A stretch of DNA of 26,133 nucleotides from positions 1-26,133 of the forward strand of contig DYNO01000020.1 of the NCBI GenBank assembly GCA_020721025.1, read 5' to 3'. The position numbers and the translations under genes were made by a program. Numbering within the stretch: the first letter of the stretch is position 1; each line of letters starts with the position of its first letter. This DNA is from Thiomargarita sp. GTDB taxonomy: Bacteria; Pseudomonadota; Gammaproteobacteria; Beggiatoales; Beggiatoaceae. Below are positions 8,661 to 17,081 of the stretch, in pieces. The notes under the pieces are model-generated. The model had not been told where the DNA came from and did not search any database. It saw nothing but the letters and a program-made list of their open reading frames with translations.

Positions 8661-10895
8661 ATGATAAATCAATTATTTCAAGATTTCGATTTCTCACAAT
8701 TGCATTCACCAGATTTCAAAGAAGACAGCGTGCGCGAAGTGTTGATTTTGCCATTGTTGCAGAAATTGGGTTATGAACAGTCGCAGATTGTGCGTAGTAA
8801 GGCATTACAGCACCCTTTTTTGAGAATGGGCAGTAAAAAACGTCCGATCACGTTAGTGCCTGATTATTTGCTGAAAGTTGACGACAGCTATGCGTGGGTG
8901 TTGGATGCCAAGGCTCCGCATGAGGAAATTAGAACGGGCGACAATGTTGCTCAGGTTTATTCGTACAGCATTCATCCTGAAGTGCGCGCCAAATTTTTTG
9001 CTCTGTGTAATGGTTGGACATTTTCGTTGTTTCGACAGGATGCGCCGGAGCCGATTTTGTATTTTAAATTGACCGAAATTGTTGATTATTGGGAAGAATT
9101 TTCCGCTTATTTGTCACCGGGTTCATTTCAAAGCGGGAAAACGTTTCGTTATGTCACGGTGCAAAAATGGGTACGCGCGACCGAATTTGATTATCTCAAC
9201 CGTCCGTTGTTAGAAGAAATTGTGGTAAAGAAGCGGGCAGCCAAGCGACATTTTGGGGTGCACGGATATTTTACTAAACAAGCGTGGAATGTAGTCAATG
9301 AATATATTCAGCATTTTTCGCAAAAAGGTGACTTGGTTTTAGACCCTTTCGGTGGCAGTGGTGTGACCGCGATTGAGGCAATGATGCTGGAGCGGCGGGC
9401 AATTCATTTGGATTTGAACCCCATGTCGTTTTTTTTGGTCGATAGTTTGACGCGCCCGGTAAAAGTTGATGAATTACAAGTAAGTTTTGAGCGAGTGAAA
9501 ACGCATTATTTGGTAAATGAACCCAAAACGGAAACAGAGATAGAGAAAGCGTTAAAACGTCATCTTTACCCCAAAGATTTTACCTTGCCAAAAGGTTCAG
9601 ATGTCGCGGTGGTGCAAGATTTATTTAGTAAGAAACAATTGGCGCAATTGGCTGTTTTAAAACATTTTATTTTGCAAGAACCGTTGGAAAATATCAGAAA
9701 AGCATTGTTACTCATGTTTTCTGGATTATTGACCAAGGCGAATAAAACATATCACACGTCTAAAATTGCAACGAAAGATGGTCAGGGCGATGCCAGTGCT
9801 TTTCGATATTATCGCTATAGAATTGCTCCTGAGCCAAAAGATGTTGATTTGATGAAATATTTTGAGTTGCGTTATCAAAAGATCGTCAACGCCAAACAAG
9901 AAATTATCTCTAAAATTAACAACGAGACGATTCAAAATTTACAATTAATTCAAGGCACTGCGACGGATTTATCGTTTTTGAAAAAGGAAACGGTTGATTA
10001 CATTTACACCGATCCGCCGTATGGCAAGAAAATTCCCTATTTAGATTTATCTGTGATGTGGAATGCGTGGCTTGATTTACCCGTGACTGAGCAGGATTAC
10101 GCGCTCGAAGCGATTGAAGGCGGCGAACATGAAAAAACTAAGTTAGAATACAATGCGTTAATTGCAAAAAGTATTCAAGAAATGTATCGGGTGCTGAAAT
10201 TTGATCGCTGGATGTCGTTTGTTTTCGCGCATAAAGACCCGGAGTTTTGGCACTTAATCATTGAAACGGCTGAATATTGTGGTTTTGAATATGCCGGCGC
10301 GGTGGCTCAGAAAAATGGGCAGACCAGTTTTAAAAAACGCCAAAATCCGTTTACGGTGTTGTCGGGACAATTAATTATTAATTTCAAGAAGGTACGTCGC
10401 CCAAAATTCATCATGAAAGCCAGTTTAGGGATGGATACCGGCGAAATTGTGATGCAAACCATTGAGGGCGTGATTGCGAAACATCATGGCGCGACGTTGG
10501 AACAGATCAATGATGAGTTAATTATCAAAGGGTTAGAACTGGGATTTTTGGATTTATTGAAAAAGGAATATTCGGATTTAACGCCGCTGTTGTTGGAAAC
10601 CTTTGATTATGATGAACAAACTGAGTTATTTCGCATCAAAAAAGACAAGCAGTTTAAAACTCATGTCGATTTAAAACTGCGGGTGCGTTATTATTTGATT
10701 TCCTATTTGCGTCGCATGGATCGGGAGCAGAAAACGGCAACGTTTGATGAAATTGTGTTGAATATTATGCCGTTGTTGAAAAATGGACTCACGCCAGAAG
10801 AGCAAACTATTTTAAGCGTGTTGGAAGATATTGCCTATCGTGTTGGCGAAGGTTGGCGGTTGAAGGCAGAAGGGCAGGAAGTGTTGCGTTTTTAA
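8661..10895 (+). CDS. HsdR-N-type nuclease domain fused to amino-DNA methyltransferase
   Basis: 744-residue multidomain protein. Residues ~5-150 resemble the N-terminal nuclease domain of type I restriction HsdR subunits, with a PD-(D/E)xK core at P67-D68 and D82-A-K84 (VPDYLL...VLDAKAP). Residues ~185-300 hold AdoMet motif I DPFGGSG (228-234). The N4-cytosine/N6-adenine catalytic motif DPPYG follows at 451-455 (YTDPPYGKKIPYLDLSVMWNAWL). The C-terminal ~160 residues look helical and may be a winged-helix or recognition region. Motif I precedes motif IV with over 200 residues between, leaving room for target recognition. No helicase motifs and no separate restriction or specificity gene lie beside it. 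It could be a single-chain restriction-modification enzyme or a methyltransferase with a degenerate nuclease domain used for DNA binding. The methyltransferase call is strong; nuclease activity is inference. Confidence 0.85.
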   Translation: MINQLFQDFDFSQLHSPDFKEDSVREVLILPLLQKLGYEQSQIVRSKALQHPFLRMGSKKRPITLVPDYLLKVDDSYAWVLDAKAPHEEIRTGDNVAQVYSYSIHPEVRAKFFALCNGWTFSLFRQDAPEPILYFKLTEIVDYWEEFSAYLSPGSFQSGKTFRYVTVQKWVRATEFDYLNRPLLEEIVVKKRAAKRHFGVHGYFTKQAWNVVNEYIQHFSQKGDLVLDPFGGSGVTAIEAMMLERRAIHLDLNPMSFFLVDSLTRPVKVDELQVSFERVKTHYLVNEPKTETEIEKALKRHLYPKDFTLPKGSDVAVVQDLFSKKQLAQLAVLKHFILQEPLENIRKALLLMFSGLLTKANKTYHTSKIATKDGQGDASAFRYYRYRIAPEPKDVDLMKYFELRYQKIVNAKQEIISKINNETIQNLQLIQGTATDLSFLKKETVDYIYTDPPYGKKIPYLDLSVMWNAWLDLPVTEQDYALEAIEGGEHEKTKLEYNALIAKSIQEMYRVLKFDRWMSFVFAHKDPEFWHLIIETAEYCGFEYAGAVAQKNGQTSFKKRQNPFTVLSGQLIINFKKVRRPKFIMKASLGMDTGEIVMQTIEGVIAKHHGATLEQINDELIIKGLELGFLDLLKKEYSDLTPLLLETFDYDEQTELFRIKKDKQFKTHVDLKLRVRYYLISYLRRMDREQKTATFDEIVLNIMPLLKNGLTPEEQTILSVLEDIAYRVGEGWRLKAEGQEVLRF

Positions 10896-10953
10896 AGCGC
10901 GTTGATATTTTCTAACCATGACTTATTGCAAGAACGTGAACATCCCTATTTTA

Positions 10954-12048
10954 ATGAAAAACAAAGGCTTTATTCTCGTCCTCACGCTTTGGTTGCTCGC
11001 GATTCTCACCATTGCCGCTAGTTTTTTCGCCCTGTGGACAGAACGGATGCTTGAGCAAACTCGCCTCGCGCAGCAAAATGTACAAGGCGAAATTGACATG
11101 TACAGCACGCAGGCAAATTTGCTTTATCTTTTTACAACTCAACGCTATACGTTTGGCGGTTTGTTAGTGCCGACCGAGACGAATCCTCAGCCAATCACTT
11201 CTGTTTCTGATGAAGATTTTGCCCGAATGTTGGAAGACCCTAATTTTAACGGAGGGATGCCGCAACTCAGTTACGTGCCAACGGGGGGGGAAATTCATTT
11301 GGATGATCGGGTTTATTTGGGACATGGGACGGGGCGTTTTGCGGTGCAAGATGAAGGGGGATTGATTAATCTGAATTCTGCGTCTGAACCGATGTTAAGC
11401 CGTTTGATGGGGTTATTGGGAATTGCGGCGGAATCACGCAGTCCGTTGATTGCCAAATTGCAAGATTACATAGATTTTGACGATTTACATCACATCAATG
11501 GAGCGGAAGCCTATCAATATCAACAAGAAAATTTACCGTTGCCCACCAATCGCCCCCTGTTGACTCCGTGGGAAGTGCAAAGCATCATGGATTGGAAAAA
11601 ATATCCCAATTTATGGAAAGATGGCATTTGGGCGCAACTGACAGGGGTGAATTATTATGGCTTGCCGCGTCCCAACACTGCCCCCAGTTTGGTTTTGCAA
11701 GCGGCTTACGGTTATAATCAAGAAGCGGCTCAACGAATTGTGACCGCGCGGGCAATTGAACCGATTTATAGCGAACTTGATTTACAACGCGTGTCCGGCA
11801 TGGCTATTGATGTTGATCCGATGGATATGGTTTATTTTCCGTCTGATCAATTGCGCCTCACTTTATGGTACAACAATGCGACTCGTATTCGCCAAATCCA
11901 TTTACAACTCACCCCTTTTGCTGATGAAAAAAAACCTTGGGACATTGATTATATCTTGGATTTACCCTTTCTTGCCGGTTACGCAGGCGTTCCCATCGAC
12001 CCTAAAACCCCTGTTTTCGGTACAGCGTTATCTCCAAAATCACCATGA
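10954..12048 (+). CDS. gspK: GspK, type II secretion minor pseudopilin
   Basis: About 364-residue pseudopilin expected at the tip of the type II secretion pseudopilus. From the ATG at 10954 the leader is very short (MKNKG), followed by the prepilin segment FILVLTLWLLAILTIAASFFALW. Position +5 after the cleavage glycine is Leu, not Glu, which is the known GspK exception. The rest has the GspK pattern: VQDEGGLINLNSA, a long alpha domain and a second LTPWEVQSIMDW / RIVTARAIEPI block of helix-hairpin-helix character. An ATG at 10918 would add 12 residues; neither has a clear ribosome binding site. gspL follows with overlap. No gspC-J genes are next to it, so the rest of the system would be elsewhere. 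Confidence 0.88.
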   Translation: MKNKGFILVLTLWLLAILTIAASFFALWTERMLEQTRLAQQNVQGEIDMYSTQANLLYLFTTQRYTFGGLLVPTETNPQPITSVSDEDFARMLEDPNFNGGMPQLSYVPTGGEIHLDDRVYLGHGTGRFAVQDEGGLINLNSASEPMLSRLMGLLGIAAESRSPLIAKLQDYIDFDDLHHINGAEAYQYQQENLPLPTNRPLLTPWEVQSIMDWKKYPNLWKDGIWAQLTGVNYYGLPRPNTAPSLVLQAAYGYNQEAAQRIVTARAIEPIYSELDLQRVSGMAIDVDPMDMVYFPSDQLRLTLWYNNATRIRQIHLQLTPFADEKKPWDIDYILDLPFLAGYAGVPIDPKTPVFGTALSPKSP

Positions 12049-13024
12049 AACAACGGTGGTCAGTACCGGGCGCGGACGGCGGGAATGGGTCATTGCGCGG
12101 GGCTTGTGTCATTACCGAGCGTTTTCATTTACCGATATTCCTTCAGCACGTTGGGATGAAGCGTTGACGCATAAAATTCGCCAATGGAGCCCATTTCAAG
12201 AATACGTCACCTATGTTGTGTGGAAAAACGCGCAGGCGCAGGTCTGGCTATGGGAACGTAAGCAACAACTGCAAGCCTTTGAACAAGCAGGCATTAAACA
12301 AGCCACCAGTCTGCCAGAAGCGGTTTTACGGGCGCGTATGGAGCAAGACGGGGTGCGATTGCTGCAATGTTTGACTGGTGTGGAGGGGCAAGTGTGGCAA
12401 CAGGGGATATTAATTGCCAGTCGTTGGTGGTTGAATCAACCTAATTTGTTGGAATGGAATAATTTTTTGCGCGCTCGTGGCTTTGCCATTGTCGAAACCG
12501 TGCCGGATATTGTTGAGTTGCCCTTGTTGGCTCAACCTTGGGGAAGACCGCGGGGACGCTTTGCCGGAACGCAACTACGTCAAGAACGCTTATGGGTATT
12601 AGCGGGTGCCGCAATTTTTATTTTGTTATTCAGTTGGCAATTGATCAGCGTGTGGAAATGGCAGCAATCTTTGACGGAAGTGCAGGCACGAATCGACGCA
12701 TTGAGCACAGAAACCACGCCCATTTTAGATGCACGCACCCAAACTTTAGCCAATAAAACCACCGTAGAACGTTTAATTGGTTTGAACCGTTATCCGTCGC
12801 AATTGGAACTCATGGCGCAAGTCGCGGAAAAATTACCTCGTAACGGTGCGAAATTGGTCGAGTGGTTTTATCAATCTGGTGAATTACGCTTTACGGTGGA
12901 ATCTGCTGCGATTGATCCGCGTTTTTACGTTGAAGCCTTTCAATCGGTGGCAATTTTTCATGAGGTGAAGTCTGAAACGAATAATCGGCCGAATCAAATT
13001 GTGATGAGTATGAAGTTGAAATGA
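11924..13024 (+). CDS. gspL: GspL-like type II secretion assembly protein
   Basis: Inner-membrane platform protein linking cytoplasmic GspE to the pseudopilus. The cytoplasmic part begins near TVVSTGRGRREWVIARGL and contains WSPFQEYVTYVVW; a single transmembrane helix (LWVLAGAAIFILLFSWQLISVW) comes next, then a short periplasmic coiled coil and a ferredoxin-like C-terminus ending VMSMKLK. The start is uncertain. The ATG at 11924 gives 366 residues but overlaps gspK by 125 bp; TTG at 11972 is an alternative. An ATGA at 12045 sits where translational coupling would be expected, but it lies in another frame that closes after 40 codons. No gspM follows; the next gene is acs on the other strand. 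Confidence 0.75.
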   Translation: MKKNLGTLIISWIYPFLPVTQAFPSTLKPLFSVQRYLQNHHETTVVSTGRGRREWVIARGLCHYRAFSFTDIPSARWDEALTHKIRQWSPFQEYVTYVVWKNAQAQVWLWERKQQLQAFEQAGIKQATSLPEAVLRARMEQDGVRLLQCLTGVEGQVWQQGILIASRWWLNQPNLLEWNNFLRARGFAIVETVPDIVELPLLAQPWGRPRGRFAGTQLRQERLWVLAGAAIFILLFSWQLISVWKWQQSLTEVQARIDALSTETTPILDARTQTLANKTTVERLIGLNRYPSQLELMAQVAEKLPRNGAKLVEWFYQSGELRFTVESAAIDPRFYVEAFQSVAIFHEVKSETNNRPNQIVMSMKLK

Positions 13025-13047
13025 AATCCCCCCAGTGCCCTTTTTCA

Positions 13048-13101
13048 CTCGTGACGCTGGAGCGTCTGGACTGCATTCCAACGCGGAGCATTGGAACGAG
13101 G
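13048..13101 (+). repeat. REP-like palindromic repeat, copy 1
   Basis: Two adjacent hairpins just after gspL: GACGCT-gg-AGCGTC (13053-13066) and TTCCAA-loop-TTGGAA (13076-13096), ending in CATTGGAACGAG. On the minus strand it reads CTCGTTCCAATGCTCCGCG, the same start as the repeat at 24764. Words of this type are widespread dispersed repeats in filamentous cyanobacteria and sulfur bacteria, as far as I recall. It may also slow or end gspKL transcription. Confidence 0.7.
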
Positions 13102-13165
13102 AACTCTTTGTTTTATTTAATAAAAATCTATCGCATCGTCATGTTGTTAAGTTGAATTGCTTAAA
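13097..13165 (+). repeat. Degenerate dispersed repeat, copy 1
   Basis: The stretch starting GGAACTCTTTGTTTTAT and ending TTGCTTAAAACCAGA aligns with 20484-20551 (GGAACTGTTTGTTTTAT ... TTGCTTAAAGCCGGA) at most positions, including AATAAAAA and GCATC in between. It directly follows the REP-like repeat. The copies are clearly diverged, so this is an older family than the 127-bp MITE. Confidence 0.5.
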
Positions 13166-13231
13166 ACCAGATAAAAATTATTTCTCAGCGCGACTGGTTG
13201 AAATTTGAACAGTCAGACGTTTTCAAAAATA

Positions 13232-13265
13232 AAAGGGAAAACAGATAATTGTCTGTCCTCCCTTT
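13232..13265 (-). terminator. Rho-independent terminator of acs
   Basis: Nested stem AAAGGGA-ACAGA-loop-TCTGT-TCCCTTT lies about 40 bp past the acs stop. Read on the minus strand the stem is followed by TTTTATTTTT, the expected U-rich tract. In the plus direction no such tract follows, so it chiefly serves acs. Confidence 0.8.
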
Positions 13266-13304
13266 CTATTTTGCAATCCAACACTGCGTTGTTACTGAGA
13301 CAAT

Positions 13305-15242
13305 TTATTTATTCGCCCGTTGTCCAATCAGATTATCAACCACGCTCGGATCGGCTAAGGTCGAAGTGTCACCCAAGTTACTGACTTCATTGGCAGCAAT
13401 TTTACGCAAAATCCGACGCATAATTTTTCCTGACCGAGTTTTTGGCAGACCGGGGGCCCATTGAATGACATCTGGCGTGGCAATGGGACCAATTTCGCTG
13501 CGTACTGTGGCGACCAATTCTTTACGCAGTGCGTCGGTGGCTTCAATGCCAGCTTTCAACGTCACGTAGGCATAAATCCCTTGACCTTTAATATCATGCG
13601 GATAGCCAACCACTGCCGCTTCAGCCACCGCAGGATGCAGAACCAAGGCACTTTCCACTTCCGCCGTTCCCATGCGATGTCCAGACACATTGATCACGTC
13701 ATCAACCCGTCCTGTAATCCAGTAATAACCATCTTCATCACGACGTGCGCCGTCACCAGTGAAATACATGCCGGGATAGGTTTTAAAATAGGTGTCAATG
13801 AAACGTTGATGATCGCCAAACACGGTTCGCATTTGCCCAGGCCACGGACGGGTGATCACTAAATTACCTTCCGCCGGATTGCCATCAATCAGGTCGCCTT
13901 CATTGCTAACCAAGGCAGGCACCACGCCGAAAAAGGGACGAGTTGCCGAGCCGGGTTTCAATGCGGTGGCACCGGGTAAGGGGGTAATTAAAATCCCGCC
14001 GGTTTCCGTCTGCCACCAAGTATCGACTATCGGACATCTGGCTTCTCCCACAACGTGATAATACCATTTCCATGCTTCGGGATTAATCGGTTCACCCACA
14101 CTACCGAGCAAACGTAGGGAACTGCGGTTGGTATTTTTTACATGGCTGTCACCCTGTCCCATCAAGGCTCGAATCGCGGTCGGCGCGGTGTAGAAGATAT
14201 TAACTTGATGTTTATCAACCACTTGCCAAAAACGACCGGCATCGGGATAGGTGGGAACGCCTTCAAACATCAACGTTGTCGCACCATTGGCGAGGGGACC
14301 ATAAACAATGTAAGAATGTCCCGTGACCCAACCCACGTCAGCCGTACACCAATAAATGTCTCCATCATGATAATCAAAGACATACTTGTGAGTCATTGCG
14401 GCATACAGCAAATAACCGCCACTGGTATGTAACGCGCCTTTCGGTTTACCGGTCGAGCCTGAAGTGTAGAGAATAAACAAGGGGTCTTCTGAACTGACAG
14501 GTTCGGGCGGGCAATCCGCGGTGACTTTCGCCATTTCTTCGTGATACCAAATGTCTTGCCCTGCCTTCATTTGCGTGGCATTTTCAGTGCGTTTGACCAC
14601 AATCACGGTGCGTACTGTTGGGCATTGCGCCGCGGCTTTGTCAACATTGGTTTTCAAGGGTACAGGACGACTGCCGCGTAAACTTTCGTTGGCAGTAATC
14701 ACGACTTCTGTGCCAGAATCTAAAATCCGATCTTTCAACGCTTCTGGGGAAAATCCACCAAAAACAATAGAATGGATCGCTCCGATACGAGCACATGCCA
14801 ACATAGATACCGCAGCTTCAGGAATCATCGGCAGGTAAATACATACCCGGTCGCCTTTTTTAACTCCTTGAGCTTTCAACACATTGGCAAATTTACACAC
14901 TTCTTCATGCAGTTGACGATAGGTAATCTTTTTGTCTTCGGTGGGTGAATCGCCTTCCCAGATGATCGCAACTTGGTCGCCGCGAGTTTCCAGATGACGA
15001 TCTAGGCAATTGTAAGAAACATTGAGTTCAGCCCCTTCAAACCAGCGAATTTGGGCGGTATTGTAATCGGAGTTTTCTACTTTATCCCACTTTTTAAACC
15101 ACGTTATAAACTGTTCCGCTTGTTCCGCCCAAAAACCTTCGGGATTGTTGATGGAGCGGTCGTACATCTCCAAATATTTTTCGTTAGAAATAAACGCTCT
15201 GGCTTTGGCATCGGGCAGGATATCGTAAATTTTATCTGACAT
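13305..15242 (-). CDS. acs: Acetyl-CoA synthetase (AMP-forming)
   Basis: 645-residue acyl-adenylating enzyme that converts acetate, ATP and CoA to acetyl-CoA, AMP and pyrophosphate in the cytoplasm. The AMP-binding motif YTSGSTGKPKG begins at Y259. The hinge and C-terminal core (YFTGDGARRDEDGYYWITGRVDDVINVSGHR) and the PKTRSGKIMRR tail with K606 are intact. K606 matches the lysine that is acetylated by Pat-type enzymes to switch Acs off. Length equals the family norm (~650). A strong ribosome binding site AAAGGAGCC precedes the ATG. It is monocistronic, divergent from pheA across a 499-bp spacer and closed by a clear terminator. It suggests growth on, or recapture of, acetate. Confidence 0.97.
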   Translation of the reverse strand: MSDKIYDILPDAKARAFISNEKYLEMYDRSINNPEGFWAEQAEQFITWFKKWDKVENSDYNTAQIRWFEGAELNVSYNCLDRHLETRGDQVAIIWEGDSPTEDKKITYRQLHEEVCKFANVLKAQGVKKGDRVCIYLPMIPEAAVSMLACARIGAIHSIVFGGFSPEALKDRILDSGTEVVITANESLRGSRPVPLKTNVDKAAAQCPTVRTVIVVKRTENATQMKAGQDIWYHEEMAKVTADCPPEPVSSEDPLFILYTSGSTGKPKGALHTSGGYLLYAAMTHKYVFDYHDGDIYWCTADVGWVTGHSYIVYGPLANGATTLMFEGVPTYPDAGRFWQVVDKHQVNIFYTAPTAIRALMGQGDSHVKNTNRSSLRLLGSVGEPINPEAWKWYYHVVGEARCPIVDTWWQTETGGILITPLPGATALKPGSATRPFFGVVPALVSNEGDLIDGNPAEGNLVITRPWPGQMRTVFGDHQRFIDTYFKTYPGMYFTGDGARRDEDGYYWITGRVDDVINVSGHRMGTAEVESALVLHPAVAEAAVVGYPHDIKGQGIYAYVTLKAGIEATDALRKELVATVRSEIGPIATPDVIQWAPGLPKTRSGKIMRRILRKIAANEVSNLGDTSTLADPSVVDNLIGQRANK

Positions 15243-15741
15243 CTGAAAGGCTCCTTTTTAATTTTATTGGCACGGGAATGATTTTTTTTTGGCTGTGATT
15301 GATTGTCTGAGATATGTTGAAGTGATCCGCAACTTCATCAAAATTCTGATAAATTGAGCACAACCATTTTTTTCTATCCAAGTAGTCACAAACTGATATG
15401 AGTGAATCAGCAGAAATTGACAGGTTTGACGAGTTACAGGACGTAACACTGATTATTCTAACACTGTGCGCTAGAAAAGATTAACTTTTTTTATGTTGCA
15501 TCCGTTTTTTTTTATCAACCTGATTTATAAGTCGTTTTAAACTCAACGGTTACTTGTTTCAATCCTCAGAATATTTAGTCGTTAGATGTTGTTTTGCGCT
15601 GCTAACTAATGTCGTTGGAAAATCTTGAAAGTCAATTCAGATTCGGACAAATGACTGATTTTATCCTGTTCATGCGATAATTTCAAAAATACAGATTCAA
15701 CATTTTATGTTCACTCAATTTATTTTATAGAATTTACTACC
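15243..15741. other. Divergent spacer between acs and pheA
   Basis: 499 AT-rich bases serving both promoters. It holds the acs ribosome binding site (15250-15260, minus strand), a small hairpin TGAAGT/ACTTCA (about 15319-15338), and GTTAC/GTAAC around 15432-15446, which could bind a regulator. Several T runs are present. No open reading frame with coding character and no dispersed repeat were recognised. Confidence 0.45.
15655..15681 (+). promoter_or_regulatory. Candidate promoter of pheA
   Basis: An extended -10, TGC-GATAAT (15673-15681), lies 60 bp before the pheA ATG. The -35 region 17-18 bp upstream (TGACTG) is only a half match to consensus, as is common with extended -10 promoters. Sequence match only. 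Confidence 0.35.
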
Positions 15742-16830
15742 ATGTCCCACCCTGATTTATCCACTGTACGCGCTCACATTGACGAGATTGATGCTGAAAT
15801 TCAGAAACTTATTACGCAACGTGCTAAATTAGCCCAAGAAGTAGCAAAAGCCAAACGGGCAGAAGAGCCCAATCCTCATTTTTACCGTCCAGAGCGCGAA
15901 ACTGATGTATTGAATAAAGCGAAACAACGTAATCAAGGCGTGTTACCCGATGCCAGCGTGATGGTGATTTTTCGTGAAATTATGTCTGCTTGTCTTGCCT
16001 TGCAAAAACCGTTAAACATTGCTTTTTTGGGACCCGAAGGCACGTATTCGCAAGCGGCGGTGATCAAACATTTTGGATATGCCGTCAAGATGCTTCCCTT
16101 GCCGACCATAGAATCGGTATTTACCCATGTTGAAGCTGGAAACGGTGACTATGGCATGGTACCGGTGGAAAATTCCACTGAAGGCGGGGTGAATCAGACG
16201 TTGGAATGTTTGTTAAAAACTCCGTTGCGAATTTGTGGTGAAGTTGATTTAGCCATTCATCACAATCTGTTAGCGCAAACTGCTGACCTGCATAATATTC
16301 AACGCGTGTATTCTCATCAACAATCTTTGGGGCAATGTCGCTCATGGCTAGACGGTCATTTGCCTCACGCGGAACGTATCGCGGTCAACAGTAATGCCGA
16401 AGCTGCCCGGCGCGCCGTTATCGAAACCGATAGTGCTGCGATTGCGGGACAGATTGCTGCCGATATTTACCAGTTGCCGATAGTTGCGGCGAATATTGAA
16501 GATAATCCCAATAATACCACCCGCTTTGTTGTATTGGGCAAACAAGCAGTGCAAGCGACGGGCAAGGATAAAACTTCGTTGGTCATTGGGGCTGCCCATT
16601 CCAATCAACCGGGAACATTATTCCATGTCCTCAAACCCTTTGCTGATCATCAAATTAACATGACGCGGATTGAATCGCACCCATCTCGACAGGGAATTTG
16701 GCATTATTTGTTTTTTATTGATATTGAAGGACATGAACAGAATCCATCAGTATTACAGGCATTAGACGAACTTGCTGCACACACCTCGTTTATTAAACGT
16801 TTGGGGTCTTATCCTTGTGCAATATTATGA
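15742..16830 (+). CDS. pheA: Bifunctional chorismate mutase / prephenate dehydratase (P-protein)
   Basis: 362-residue enzyme making phenylpyruvate from chorismate by way of prephenate, the committed phenylalanine steps. Residues ~1-90 are an AroQ-type chorismate mutase (VRAHIDEIDAEIQKLITQRAKLA...FYRPERE). Residues ~92-265 are prephenate dehydratase (IAFLGPEGTYSQAA, PVENSTEGGVNQTL, and the catalytic NNTTRF). Residues ~275-357 are a C-terminal ACT domain. The ACT phenylalanine-binding motif usually written ESRP reads ESHP here, and GALV reads GTLF, so feedback sensitivity may differ. Length matches family. No leader peptide rich in Phe was noticed upstream. It is probably monocistronic; a small unrelated gene follows 250 bp later. 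Confidence 0.96.
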   Translation: MSHPDLSTVRAHIDEIDAEIQKLITQRAKLAQEVAKAKRAEEPNPHFYRPERETDVLNKAKQRNQGVLPDASVMVIFREIMSACLALQKPLNIAFLGPEGTYSQAAVIKHFGYAVKMLPLPTIESVFTHVEAGNGDYGMVPVENSTEGGVNQTLECLLKTPLRICGEVDLAIHHNLLAQTADLHNIQRVYSHQQSLGQCRSWLDGHLPHAERIAVNSNAEAARRAVIETDSAAIAGQIAADIYQLPIVAANIEDNPNNTTRFVVLGKQAVQATGKDKTSLVIGAAHSNQPGTLFHVLKPFADHQINMTRIESHPSRQGIWHYLFFIDIEGHEQNPSVLQALDELAAHTSFIKRLGSYPCAIL

Positions 16831-16912
16831 AATTTGAAGCCATTGCCGGTGCTCCGTCCTGCATCTGATCTGTCGTCGAGCCCGCAAGTTGCAAATAGTT
16901 TATCATTGTCAG

Positions 16913-16943
16913 TTGTACGCGCGTACCCATAATATGCTACACT
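16913..16943 (+). promoter_or_regulatory. Candidate promoter with palindromic operator
   Basis: An extended -10 TGC-TACACT (16935-16943) is preceded by a -35-like TTGTAC (16913-16918). The perfect 12-bp palindrome GTACGCGCGTAC (16915-16926) overlaps the -35 and spacer, where a repressor would block polymerase. The spacing of 19 bp is long. The next gene (17082) is a small ribbon-helix-helix-like protein, a class that often represses its own promoter. Confidence 0.42.
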
Positions 16944-16952
16944 AATAGATTG

Positions 16953-17081
16953 CAAAACCTCTTGTCTTTGTTAATAAAATAGACACGACAAGCGACTGAA
17001 GCACGAGAGGCTCCGAAATGACAACTATGCTGTAGATCGAACATATTGTTATTTATCCAAAAATTTATAGGAAGTTCGCCG
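16953..17081 (+). promoter_or_regulatory. Structured leader of the small RHH-like gene
   Basis: Between the candidate promoter and the ATG at 17082 the leader can form CCTCT/AGAGG (about 16960 and 17008) enclosing CTTGTC/GACAAG. A good ribosome binding site, AGGAAG, lies 8 bp before the ATG. The stems look deliberate, but no known riboswitch class was recognised. Confidence 0.35.

Noticed and set aside
8661..10895. Recent foreign origin of the methyltransferase gene
   Set aside because: Its base composition and codon choice look like the neighbouring genes by eye, and no integrase or flanking att-like repeats are visible.
12045..12167. ATGA start overlapping the gspK stop
   Set aside because: The frame closes after 40 codons and does not give GspL sequence, so it is not the gspL start unless a frameshift exists.
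13461..14838. Several plus-strand open frames of 68-133 codons
   Set aside because: They lie antisense to acs, a certain gene, and have no recognisable products.
15268..15283. TGGCACG resembling the -24 part of a sigma-54 promoter
   Set aside because: The -12 part is TGAT instead of TTGC, and it points toward pheA more than 450 bp away.
16953..17081. Riboswitch in the leader of the small gene
   Set aside because: Stems are present, but no conserved core of a known riboswitch class could be matched.
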